From positions 1 through 13,175 of the forward strand of contig NZ_CABMQJ010000052.1 in the NCBI RefSeq assembly GCF_902388705.1: 13,175 nt of DNA, written 5' to 3'. This document shows, piece after piece, positions 6,370 to 13,016 of the stretch. Numbering within the stretch: position 1 is the first letter of the stretch; the number at the start of each line of letters is the position of its first letter. A program made the position numbers and the translations under genes. The notes under the pieces were generated by a model. That model worked only from the letters and a program-made list of their open reading frames with translations. It did not search any database and was not told the DNA's origin. This stretch comes from an uncultured Alistipes sp. Its GTDB lineage: Bacteria; Bacteroidota; Bacteroidia; Bacteroidales; Rikenellaceae.

Positions 6370-8418
6370 ATGCGTCCGTTCTTCCTGCGTACTTTGCCCG
6401 GGCTGCTGCTTCTGGCATTATATACCCCGATTCCTGCTCCGGCTGCCTCCGGCACAGCCGACAGCCTGCTCAACCTGCTGCCGCAAAGCTCCGATGCCGC
6501 CGCGCGGCACCAAATATACGTCCGGCTGGCCGACATGCATGCGGACAGCCTCGCACTCGCCGCCACCTACTGGGAAAAGGCGCTCGGCGAAGCCCACCGG
6601 GCCAGCGACACCTACGGATGCAAAGACGCGCTGGACATCCTCGTCCGTAAATTCGCAGGCCGGGACACACTTCGCACGCAGCGCTTCATCCGGCAGGCGG
6701 ACAGCCTGCTGCCCGGACGCGAACACGCCCTCTTCCGCGCATCGCTCCGCGCCTACTGCATCTGGAAGCAGATGAGCAGCAACAACTCGATTGAAACGGT
6801 GGCCCGCGAGCTGACAAAACTCAAGCAGAGGAGCGGGGACGGTCTCACGCCCGAAGATCAAATCGAGTGGGAGTTCCTGACGGGCCTCTCCACCGACTTC
6901 TGCTCGATGGCCGCCGAAGCATACGACAACATCCATGCGGCAATCCCCTACGTGGAACAGGCCCTGCAGAAACTCGGAAAATATCCGCAGGAACAGCGGC
7001 TCCACTTCGAAAAACTCTGCCACGACGAACTCAGCGACCTCTACATGCTCACCCACGACAAACGTGCCGCCGCCGAGATTGAAAAATGCATCGCCCTGCA
7101 TCGCAAATGGCTGGCCATGGACAAGCGTTTCGACCGCCCCGACCGCGATACGACGACTTACCTGATGCACGCTTACGCGAAAATGGTTTTCCTGCGCGAC
7201 CTCATCAGCAAGGAGAAAGCGACCGAATATTACGAGAAATGCATGCGGCTGGCGCGTGCAAAGGGCGATTTGGGGGAAATTTACAGCACCAGCGCCCGCT
7301 ATTACCAGCACATGGGCGACAAGCAGCGGGCCGTGGCCTATATCGATTCGGCCATCGCCAACTACAAACTAACCGGCCAAAAGGTCGACCTTGCCCCCAT
7401 TTATGCCACGCAGTCCTACCTGTACGAAGAGATGGGGGACTATAAGAACGCCCTCGGGGCCGTGCGCAACGCCAATCTGCACCGGTTCGACAACCGCATA
7501 GAAAAGGCGCAGAGCAACCTGGCCGAAATGCAGGCGCTGTTCAACGTCAACCAGCTCGAACTGGAAAAGACCCAGCTTGACAACCGCAACAAATTCGTCA
7601 TGCTCGTCACCGGCGGCATCGTCCTGCTGCTGCTCGTCGGGTGGAGCACTTACCAGCACATCATGGTCAGACGGCTGAAACAAACCAGACGGCAGCTGCT
7701 TGCCGCCAACGAAGAGGTGTCACGCCAGAGCCGCCGGGCCATGGAGAGCGAAAAAATGAAGACAGCCTTCATCAACTCAATCTGCCACGAAATCCGCACG
7801 CCGCTGAACGCCATCAGCGGATTCTCCGAATTGCTGCTCGAAGAGGGCCACGACGAACAGGCCCGCAGCGGATTCCGCAAAGAAATCTGGGCGAACACGA
7901 CGGCCCTGACCCGGCAGCTGGAGAACATGCTGGAGCTTTCGAAACTCGTCAGCACCGAGGAGCCCCTCCCGTGCGTGGAAACCGACGTCTGCGCGCTTTG
8001 CCGTGAACGGCTGCTGCTGCAGAAAGGGCTGTCGGACAACCCCTCCGTAGCATATATAATGGACGACAAAGGGGGGGGGTGCACCGTCCCGACCAATCCG
8101 TTCTACCTGACGCGCGTCATCGACAACCTGCTGCAGAACGCCGCCAAATTCACCGCCGCAGGCAGCATCACACTCGCCTGCCGGAACGACGAGCGGCAAC
8201 GCACGCTCCACATCAGCGTCAGCGACACGGGCATCGGCATTCCGCCCGAGAAGCAGGAGTGGGTCTTCGACCGCTTCACCAAGGTCGATCCGTTCAAACC
8301 CGGCTCGGGCATCGGGCTCTACCTGTGCCGCCTGATTGTCACCCGGCTCGGAGGTGAAATCCGCATCTGCCCCGAATACAGCGAAGGCTGCTGCATCCTG
8401 ATCACCCTTCCGTACTGA
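6370..8418 (+). CDS. TPR-containing membrane sensor histidine kinase
   Basis: A 682-residue sensor kinase. A signal peptide (hydrophobic stretch about 9-19, APA cleavage near 25) sends a long helical sensor region outside the inner membrane. Tetratricopeptide-like helices are clearest at about 299-335 (YYQHMGDKQRAVAYI) and 339-372 (YLYEEMGDYKNAL). One transmembrane helix follows (409-427), then a coiled coil. The HisKA helix carries phosphoacceptor His473 in CHEIRTPLN. The ATPase domain has N590 in the N-box (NLLQNAAKF), DTGIGIP at 619-625 and GSGIGL at 645-650. All key residues are present, so the kinase should be active in the 9-G form. No response regulator gene or receiver domain is in the window, so the target is unknown. 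Signal and ligand cannot be deduced. A run of nine G (8071-8079) sits between HisKA and the ATPase domain. Confidence 0.93.
   Translation: MRPFFLRTLPGLLLLALYTPIPAPAASGTADSLLNLLPQSSDAAARHQIYVRLADMHADSLALAATYWEKALGEAHRASDTYGCKDALDILVRKFAGRDTLRTQRFIRQADSLLPGREHALFRASLRAYCIWKQMSSNNSIETVARELTKLKQRSGDGLTPEDQIEWEFLTGLSTDFCSMAAEAYDNIHAAIPYVEQALQKLGKYPQEQRLHFEKLCHDELSDLYMLTHDKRAAAEIEKCIALHRKWLAMDKRFDRPDRDTTTYLMHAYAKMVFLRDLISKEKATEYYEKCMRLARAKGDLGEIYSTSARYYQHMGDKQRAVAYIDSAIANYKLTGQKVDLAPIYATQSYLYEEMGDYKNALGAVRNANLHRFDNRIEKAQSNLAEMQALFNVNQLELEKTQLDNRNKFVMLVTGGIVLLLLVGWSTYQHIMVRRLKQTRRQLLAANEEVSRQSRRAMESEKMKTAFINSICHEIRTPLNAISGFSELLLEEGHDEQARSGFRKEIWANTTALTRQLENMLELSKLVSTEEPLPCVETDVCALCRERLLLQKGLSDNPSVAYIMDDKGGGCTVPTNPFYLTRVIDNLLQNAAKFTAAGSITLACRNDERQRTLHISVSDTGIGIPPEKQEWVFDRFTKVDPFKPGSGIGLYLCRLIVTRLGGEIRICPEYSEGCCILITLPY
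8071..8079 (+). repeat. run of nine G inside the kinase gene
   Basis: Nine consecutive G encode the glycines of DDKGGGC, between the HisKA helix and the ATPase domain, a poorly conserved linker. Loss of one G would bring a TGA at 8108-8110 into frame, removing the ATPase domain. Gain of one G would continue out of frame to the TGA at 8355-8357. Runs of this length are prone to slippage during replication and to miscounting during sequencing. Confidence 0.85.
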
Positions 8419-8422
8419 TCCG

Positions 8423-8471
8423 CCGCCGGACGCCTTCCGGGCCGGTTTTTCGCGCCGGAACGGGCCGGCGG
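8423..8471 (+). terminator. candidate terminator or attenuator hairpin after the kinase gene
   Basis: Two alternative foldings are possible. A small hairpin CCGGA/TCCGG (8426-8430 with 8436-8440) is followed after five bases by TTTTT (8446-8450), a weak intrinsic terminator. A longer imperfect hairpin pairs CCGCCGG (8423-8429) with CCGGCGG (8465-8471) and TTCCGG (8435-8440) with CCGGAA (8455-8460), placing the T-run in its loop. The element starts five bases after the kinase stop and ends at the MATE promoter. Confidence 0.45.
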
Positions 8472-8472
8472 A

Positions 8473-8502
8473 TTGCAATCCGGATAGAAATACCTATCTT
8501 TG
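8473..8502 (+). promoter_or_regulatory. Bacteroidetes promoter of the MATE gene
   Basis: TTG at 8473-8475 (-33 element) and TATCTTTG at 8495-8502 (-7 box) are separated by exactly 19 bases, the typical Bacteroidetes arrangement. Transcription would start near 8509, giving a short leader of about 15 bases. This is the best-formed promoter in the window, and it excludes a TTG start at 8500, which lies inside the -7 box. Confidence 0.85.
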
Positions 8503-8518
8503 CACCCTAAATCCGGAT
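8477..8518 (+). promoter_or_regulatory. duplicated palindrome at the MATE promoter, candidate operator
   Basis: AATCCGGAT occurs twice, at 8477-8485 and 8510-8518, 33 bases apart (about three helical turns). Each copy contains the palindrome ATCCGGAT. The first lies in the spacer between -33 and -7; the second covers the expected transcription start and extends to the 12-base palindrome AAATCCGGATTT (8509-8520). The -33 element itself lies within another 10-base palindrome, GATTGCAATC (8471-8480). Placement is as expected for repressor binding, but no regulator gene is nearby. Confidence 0.45.
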
Positions 8519-8523
8519 TTCAG

Positions 8524-9891
8524 ATGTACAGTTTCTCGAAATACAAAGAGCAGTATAAATCCAACCTGCTGCTGGCGCTGCCCGTCGTGCTGACGCAGGT
8601 GGGCCAGATACTCACGCAGGTCGCCGACAACCTGATGGTCGGCCGCTACGGCGGCGACGACCCCATACCGCTGGCTGCCGTATCGTTCGGCGGCGCGGTA
8701 TTCTTCATCCTCTTCATCGCCGCCATCGGCATCGCGCTGGGCATGACGCCCCTCGTGGGCGAACTTTACGCGCAGGGCGACCGCGAGAAATCGGCCGGGC
8801 TGCTGCAGAACGGCATCCTGTTCTACGGGCTGCTCGGCATCGCGATGGCCCTCATACAGTACGCGGTCATTCCGCTCATGTACCGGCTCGGCCAGCCCGT
8901 CGAGGTCGTCGACATGGCCATCCCGTACTATAAAATGCTGGTATTCAGCATGCCGTTCGTCATGCTCTTCTTCGCCTTCAAACAGTTCCTCGAGGGCGTG
9001 GGCAACACCAAGGTCGAGATGGTCGTGACGATTATCGCCAACGTGGCGAACATCGGCTTCAACGCGGTCTTCATCTACGGCCGTTTCGGGCTTCCCGAAA
9101 TGGGTGCCGCGGGCGCGGGACTGGGCACGCTGCTTTCGCGCATCATCGCCCCCATCTTGATGATCGGCTACTTCTACAACCGCCACAAATACCGCGCATA
9201 CCTCGACGGGTTCTCGCCCCGCAACTATTCGTGGGCGACGGTGAAGAGCCTGCTGCACATGGGGCTTCCCATCTCGCTGCAGATGTTCCTCGAAGCCTCG
9301 GCGTTCGTCGGCACGGGCATCATGATGGGCTGGTTCGGCCAGATGGCCAAAGTCGCCATCAGCGCCAACCAGATCTCCACGACCATCGGAAACTGCGCGT
9401 TCATGATCGTCATGTCGATCGGCGCCGCCACCACCATCCGCGTGTCGCACTGCTACGGCGCGCGCAATATCGGCGAACTTTCGCTGGCGGCCAAAGCCTC
9501 CTACCACCTCGTGCTGGCGTGGAACGCCTGCGCCGCACTGTTTTTCATCACCCTGCGCAACGTCATCCCGACGTTCTTCACCACCAACCCCGAAGTGATC
9601 GCCATCGCGTCGCAGCTGCTGGTTTTCGCCGCGCTGTACCAGCTCTCGGACGGCATCCAGAACGTGTCGGTAGGCATCCTGCGCGGCATACAGGATGTGA
9701 AAATCATCATGCCTATCGCCCTGGTTTCTTACTGGCTGCTGAACCTGCCGGTGGGTTACCTGCTGGGCTTCACGCTCGGCATGGGCCCCTCGGGGCTCTA
9801 CCTGGGTTTCTCGTTCGGCCTGTCTGCCGCGGCCGTGATGATGATCCTCCGCATCCGGCGCAGCATCCGCAGGCTCCGCACAGCCTGTTGA
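8524..9891 (+). CDS. MATE family multidrug/toxin exporter
   Basis: A 455-residue inner-membrane antiporter of the multidrug and toxic compound extrusion family, which uses a Na+ or H+ gradient to export organic cations and other small molecules. The length and roughly twelve hydrophobic segments fit the family. The N-terminal helix carries PVVLTQVGQILTQVADNLMVG, with the family-typical Asp before MVG. QFLEGVGNTK marks the end of the first half. The second half repeats the pattern with LPISLQMFLEASAF and SANQI. The ATG at 8524 is preferred over a TTG eight codons upstream because the TTG is inside the -7 box. Transport substrate and coupling ion cannot be deduced. The gene has its own promoter and no clear terminator before the next promoter, so read-through into ricT is possible. 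Confidence 0.92.
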   Translation: MYSFSKYKEQYKSNLLLALPVVLTQVGQILTQVADNLMVGRYGGDDPIPLAAVSFGGAVFFILFIAAIGIALGMTPLVGELYAQGDREKSAGLLQNGILFYGLLGIAMALIQYAVIPLMYRLGQPVEVVDMAIPYYKMLVFSMPFVMLFFAFKQFLEGVGNTKVEMVVTIIANVANIGFNAVFIYGRFGLPEMGAAGAGLGTLLSRIIAPILMIGYFYNRHKYRAYLDGFSPRNYSWATVKSLLHMGLPISLQMFLEASAFVGTGIMMGWFGQMAKVAISANQISTTIGNCAFMIVMSIGAATTIRVSHCYGARNIGELSLAAKASYHLVLAWNACAALFFITLRNVIPTFFTTNPEVIAIASQLLVFAALYQLSDGIQNVSVGILRGIQDVKIIMPIALVSYWLLNLPVGYLLGFTLGMGPSGLYLGFSFGLSAAAVMMILRIRRSIRRLRTAC

Positions 9892-9934
9892 CGGCAGTTT
9901 TGAACCAGTCCGGTGCACGTTAAAAAAATTTTCG

Positions 9935-9942
9935 TATCTTTA
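9935..9942 (+). promoter_or_regulatory. probable -7 box for the ricT-gldH-trmB unit
   Basis: TATCTTTA matches TAnnTTTG at all but the last base and lies 18 bases before the ATG at 9961. Nineteen bases upstream, where a TTG -33 element is expected, the sequence is GTG (9913-9915). The AT-rich spacer stands out from its GC-rich surroundings. The site argues against the upstream in-frame GTG at 9913 as the start codon. Confidence 0.55.
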
Positions 9943-9960
9943 CGCAAATTATACCCACCA

Positions 9961-11484
9961 ATGGATACAGAGAACCAACATACGAAAGAATTTAAACCCG
10001 AAATAGGCCGCGGCTGCTCGTTCTGCGACTGCGGCACGGAATGCGAGGCCAAACTCTGCGACGGATGCTTCAAGCTCCACGAAACGGCATGGCTCGAGGA
10101 GTATCCCCAGAATGTCCCGACCGACATCGTCGAGGTGCGCTTCAAGAACACGCGCCGCTCGTTCTTCCAGAACGCCAACAACCTGCCGCTCAAGCGGGGC
10201 GACATCGTGGCGGTCGAGGCTTCGCCCGGCCACGACATCGGCGTCATTTCGCTCACGGGCGACCTGGTGGCCCGCCAGATGCGGCGCACGGGATTCAACC
10301 CGTTCAACGGGGAGTTCAAAAAAGTCTACCGCAAGGCCAAACCCTACGACATCGAAAAGTGGCAGGAGGCCATCGCCCTCGAACACGAAACGATGATCGC
10401 CTCGCGCCAGATTGCGGCCGACATGGGCCTCAACATGAAAATCGGCGACGTGGAATACCAGGGCGACAAGACCAAGGCCATCTTCTACTATATCGCCGAC
10501 GAGCGCGTCGATTTCCGCGAGCTGATCAAGGTTTTCGCCGAGCAGTTCCACATCCGCATCGAGATGAAGCAAATCGGCGCCCGCCAGGAGGCCGGACGCA
10601 TCGGCGGACTGGGCGCCTGCGGCCGCGAGTTGTGCTGCGCCTCGTGGATGTCGAGTTTCTCGAGCGTCACGACAGGTGCCGCCCGCGTGCAGGAGATTTC
10701 GCTCAACCCCCAGAAGCTGGCCGGGCAGTGCTCGAAACTCAAGTGCTGCATGATGTACGAATACGACACCTACGTCGACGCCCGCAAGGAGTTCCCGCGC
10801 CTGCGGGAGCCGCTTCAGGCCATGGACGGCGAATATTTTCTGGTCAAGAGCGACATTCTGGCCGGTACGATGACCTTCTCGTCGAGCAAGGATTCGATGG
10901 TCAATGTCACGACGCTGCCCCTGTCGCGCGTCCGGGAGATCGTCGCCTTGAACCGCGCGGGCAAGAAAGTCGAGCAGTTGCAGCACGCCGACGACATCCG
11001 TCCCGTGACAGAGGAGCCGACCTACCGCTCGGAGGAGGACAGCATCACCCGCTTCGACTCGGCCAAACGGCGCAGCAAGCGCGGCCGCAACCGCGGCAAG
11101 CAGAACGGCCAGGAACCCCAGGAGGCCGGACAGGAACGCAAACAGGCGCAGCCGGGACAGCAAGCCCAGCAGGGCCATCAGGAGCGCCGTCCGCGCCGCA
11201 ACGACCGTCCCCGGGGCGGCGAAGGCCGAAACAACGGCAACGGCGAGCGCCGCAACGGCAACAACGAACGCAACGACGGCGCTGCCCGCAACAACGGAGC
11301 GGCCGACAACGGCGCAGGCAATGGAAATGGAAATGGCAATGGCAACGGCGAACACCGCGAGGGCGGCAACAAGCGCAACCGCAACCGCCGCCGGCCGAAC
11401 GGCGCAGAACGCCGCGAGGGCAGCAACAACGGAGGCAACAACAACGAAAGCAGCGGAAACAATAACGGAGGGCAGAACGAATAG
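9961..11484 (+). CDS. ricT: PSP1-domain protein, RicT (YaaT) homologue with long low-complexity tail
   Basis: A 507-residue cytoplasmic protein. An N-terminal Cys cluster (Cys19, 22, 24, 28, 33, 36) looks metal-binding. The PSP1 core (about 45-290) includes the hallmark GACGRELCC (218-226) and QCSKLKCC (256-263) motifs, whose cysteines in Bacillus RicT take part in Fe-S binding. In Bacillus, RicT with RicA and RicF directs RNase Y-dependent mRNA processing; whether that role holds in Bacteroidetes is unproven. Residues from about 368 to the end form a disordered basic tail rich in Arg, Asn, Gly and Gln, with an (Asn-Gly)n run; such tails often bind RNA. The ATG at 9961 follows the promoter; an in-frame GTG 16 codons upstream lies in the promoter. 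It is first in the probable operon with the gldH-like gene and trmB. Bacillus RicT is near 275 residues, so the tail is a large extension. Confidence 0.88.
   Translation: MDTENQHTKEFKPEIGRGCSFCDCGTECEAKLCDGCFKLHETAWLEEYPQNVPTDIVEVRFKNTRRSFFQNANNLPLKRGDIVAVEASPGHDIGVISLTGDLVARQMRRTGFNPFNGEFKKVYRKAKPYDIEKWQEAIALEHETMIASRQIAADMGLNMKIGDVEYQGDKTKAIFYYIADERVDFRELIKVFAEQFHIRIEMKQIGARQEAGRIGGLGACGRELCCASWMSSFSSVTTGAARVQEISLNPQKLAGQCSKLKCCMMYEYDTYVDARKEFPRLREPLQAMDGEYFLVKSDILAGTMTFSSSKDSMVNVTTLPLSRVREIVALNRAGKKVEQLQHADDIRPVTEEPTYRSEEDSITRFDSAKRRSKRGRNRGKQNGQEPQEAGQERKQAQPGQQAQQGHQERRPRRNDRPRGGEGRNNGNGERRNGNNERNDGAARNNGAADNGAGNGNGNGNGNGEHREGGNKRNRNRRRPNGAERREGSNNGGNNNESSGNNNGGQNE
11317..11349 (+). repeat. 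six-base microsatellite encoding Gly-Asn run
   Basis: Near-identical GGNAAY hexamers are repeated in tandem, encoding alternating Gly and Asn (GNGNGNGNGNG) in the RicT tail. Because the unit is six bases, copy changes keep the reading frame and would only alter tail length. The AAT and GGA codons here are AT-richer than in surrounding sequence, consistent with recent slippage expansion. Confidence 0.75.
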
Positions 11485-11595
11485 ACGGTGAAACGGGCAG
11501 TACGTGACATAACGGCACGCCGAACCGTCGCCGGCCCGCTCCCTCAGGCGCACGACCGGGCGGATTCCGCACCGGCGACACCCCGGGGCGCCAAG

Positions 11596-12033
11596 GTGTT
11601 TCAGAACGTACGGCGCACCGCTGTAGCAGCTGCGGCGCTGCTCGCAGGAGGCTGCCTGTCGCCGCACCAATCGGCAGTGGCCGACGTCGACGCCGCGGCA
11701 TGGAACCGGGCGGCAGTGCTCACGCTCACCAACAGCGACACCACCACGCTGCGCGATTTGGAACTGTTCCTTCGCTGCAACGACCTCTTTACGGAGGATT
11801 CGCTGACGGTGCGGATTACGGTGCTTACACCCGACTCGCTGCGCCATGAAGAGCCGTTCCTGCTGGTCATTCCCCCCGCACACACACCGGCCGCGCTCTC
11901 CCGCGAGGCCGATGTCGCCTACCGCCGCCGTGTCCGCTTCGCCCGCACGGGCGACTACCGCATAAAAATCACCCCCGGCCGTCCCGTAAAAGGGGTCGAG
12001 GCCGTCGGCATCAATATCGTAAAAAGCCAATAA
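11596..12033 (+). CDS. gldH: GldH-family lipoprotein
   Basis: A 145-residue predicted lipoprotein. From the GTG at 11596 the protein begins with a compact lipoprotein signal: Arg-Arg at 6-7, a hydrophobic core, and lipobox LLAGGC ending in Cys20. Starting from the GTG at 11488 would put 36 Arg/Pro-rich residues in front of that signal, so the later start is preferred. The C-terminus reads RVRFARTGDYRIKITP...VKGVEAVGINIVK, which matches the end of GldH proteins (Phe, Gly-x-Tyr, then GI/GV...VGIxI). In Flavobacterium johnsoniae GldH is needed for gliding; non-gliding gut Bacteroidetes keep homologues of unknown role. The mature protein would sit in the envelope. It lies 111 bases after ricT and six bases before trmB, a neighbourhood I recall as common in Bacteroidetes. 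The middle is shorter and more divergent than in Bacteroides homologues. Confidence 0.7.
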   Translation: MFQNVRRTAVAAAALLAGGCLSPHQSAVADVDAAAWNRAAVLTLTNSDTTTLRDLELFLRCNDLFTEDSLTVRITVLTPDSLRHEEPFLLVIPPAHTPAALSREADVAYRRRVRFARTGDYRIKITPGRPVKGVEAVGINIVKSQ

Positions 12034-12039
12034 GATACA

Positions 12040-12786
12040 ATGGGCAAGGACAAGCTCCGCAGGTTCCGCGAAAACCTGACTTTCGACTGTTTCGTACAAC
12101 CCGAATTCGACGAGGTATTCCGCTGCGACCACCCGCTCAAAGGGCGCTGGCGCAGTGACTTTTTCCACAACGACAACCCGATTGTGCTGGAGTTGGGCTG
12201 CGGCAAGGGCGAATATACCGTGGCGCTGGCCGAACGCGACCCGTCACGCAACTTCATCGGCATCGACATCAAGGGGGCCCGCATGTGGCGCGGGGCCAAA
12301 ACCGCCACGGAACGCGGAATGAGCAACGTGGGTTTCCTGCGCACGCGCATCGAGTTCATCGGCGGGCTGTTCGCCGAAGGCGAGGTCGACGAAATCTGGA
12401 TTACGTTCCCCGACCCGCAGCTCAAGAGCCGCCGGGCCAAGAAGCGCCTCACCTCGCCGCTTTTCCTCGAACACTACGGCCGCCTGTTACGGCCCCACGG
12501 GCACATCAACCTCAAGACCGACTCGAAACACCTGTTCGGCTACACGAACGAGGTCATACGCCGCTTCGGGCTTCCGTGCGAGGTTTCGAACGCCGACATC
12601 TACGGCTCGGGCTATGCCGACGAGGTGCTGTCGGTCAAGACCGCCTATGAAAAGCGGTTCCTCGAACTGGGGCTCCCCATCACCTACACCCGCTTCTCCC
12701 TCGCCGGCCGCCGCGATTTCCCGTGGTTCGACTGGGAGGAGGACGAGAAGCTCGAAAAGGACAACGAACAGGAGCGCCGGGGCTGA
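12040..12786 (+). CDS. trmB: tRNA (guanine-N7-)-methyltransferase
   Basis: A 248-residue SAM-dependent enzyme that makes 7-methylguanosine at position 46 of the tRNA variable loop. The Rossmann-type fold shows motif I LELGCGKGE (50-58, SAM binding), the acidic end of the next strand in IGIDIKG (Asp76), the TrmB signature WITFPDPQLK with following basic KKRL (120-137), and NLKTD at 157-161, all expected for the family. The length matches the usual 210-260 residues. A basic N-terminus (GKDKLRRF) fits tRNA contact. The start lies six bases after the gldH stop with no promoter between, so the genes are probably cotranscribed. The last 20 residues are charged (EEDEKLEKDNEQERRG). Confidence 0.95.
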   Translation: MGKDKLRRFRENLTFDCFVQPEFDEVFRCDHPLKGRWRSDFFHNDNPIVLELGCGKGEYTVALAERDPSRNFIGIDIKGARMWRGAKTATERGMSNVGFLRTRIEFIGGLFAEGEVDEIWITFPDPQLKSRRAKKRLTSPLFLEHYGRLLRPHGHINLKTDSKHLFGYTNEVIRRFGLPCEVSNADIYGSGYADEVLSVKTAYEKRFLELGLPITYTRFSLAGRRDFPWFDWEEDEKLEKDNEQERRG

Positions 12787-12801
12787 CCGGACGGCAAACA
12801 G

Positions 12802-12838
12802 GCCGGCAAAGCGGCTGCCGCGGGCAGTTTGCACCGGC
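12802..12838 (+). repeat. hairpin after trmB
   Basis: GCCGGCAAA (12802-12810) pairs with TTTGCACCGGC (12828-12838) with a two-base bulge, and encloses a smaller hairpin GCGGC/GCCGC (12811-12821). It lies 16 bases after the trmB stop. There is no T-run after it, so it may stabilise the transcript end but is not a classical terminator. Confidence 0.4.
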
Positions 12839-12864
12839 CACACCCCTCGTACCACATCCGGTGA

Positions 12865-12893
12865 AAACGGCGCGGCGATTTCGTCCGCCGTTT
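12865..12893 (+). terminator. weak candidate terminator of the ricT-gldH-trmB unit
   Basis: AAACGGCG (12865-12872) and CGCCGTTT (12886-12893) form an eight-pair stem with a 13-base loop, followed by CGCTTTC, not an uninterrupted T-run. The right arm is also part of the first degenerate repeat unit, so the pairing may reflect repeat structure. Confidence 0.3.
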
Positions 12894-12995
12894 CGCTTTC
12901 CCGGCACAACAATTTCACCCGTTGTTTCGCGCCCCGGACAGGCAGTTTCACCCGTTGTTTCGCCCCCGGCACAGGCGTTTCACCCCCGTTCATCG
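12879..12995 (+). repeat. degenerate tandem repeat, four units of about 33 bp
   Basis: TTTCACCCGTTGTTTCGC occurs exactly at 12913-12930 and 12946-12963. A diverged copy, TTTCGTCCGCCGTTTCGC, is at 12879-12896, and a fourth partial copy begins at 12978 (TTTCACCCCCGTTC). The starts are 34, 33 and 32 bases apart. The stretches between also resemble each other (CCGGCACAACAA, CCGGACAGGCAG, CGGCACAGGCG), so this is tandem duplication, not a repeat-spacer CRISPR array. Confidence 0.75.
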
Positions 12996-13016
12996 TTACG
13001 ACAGCACCCGGCAATA

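Noticed and set aside
8500..8523. TTG start eight codons upstream for the MATE protein
   Set aside because: The codon lies inside the -7 promoter box; the ATG at 8524 follows the expected transcription start.
8494..9918. 474-codon minus-strand frame opposite the MATE gene
   Set aside because: Rich in His, Asp, Arg and Glu without hydrophobic core; complement of membrane-protein codons. No promoter on that strand was seen.
9913..9960. GTG start sixteen codons upstream for the RicT homologue
   Set aside because: The added codons cover the promoter -7 box and AT-rich spacer; the ATG at 9961 begins the family-like sequence.
9949..12168. 739-codon minus-strand frame opposite ricT, gldH and part of trmB
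   Set aside because: It crosses three recognised plus-strand genes, and its long Val/Ala stretches are the mirror of the Asn/Gly-rich tail codons.
12879..12995. CRISPR-like array
   Set aside because: Repeat cores are regularly spaced but the intervening sequence is also similar between units, there are only two exact copies, and no cas genes are present.
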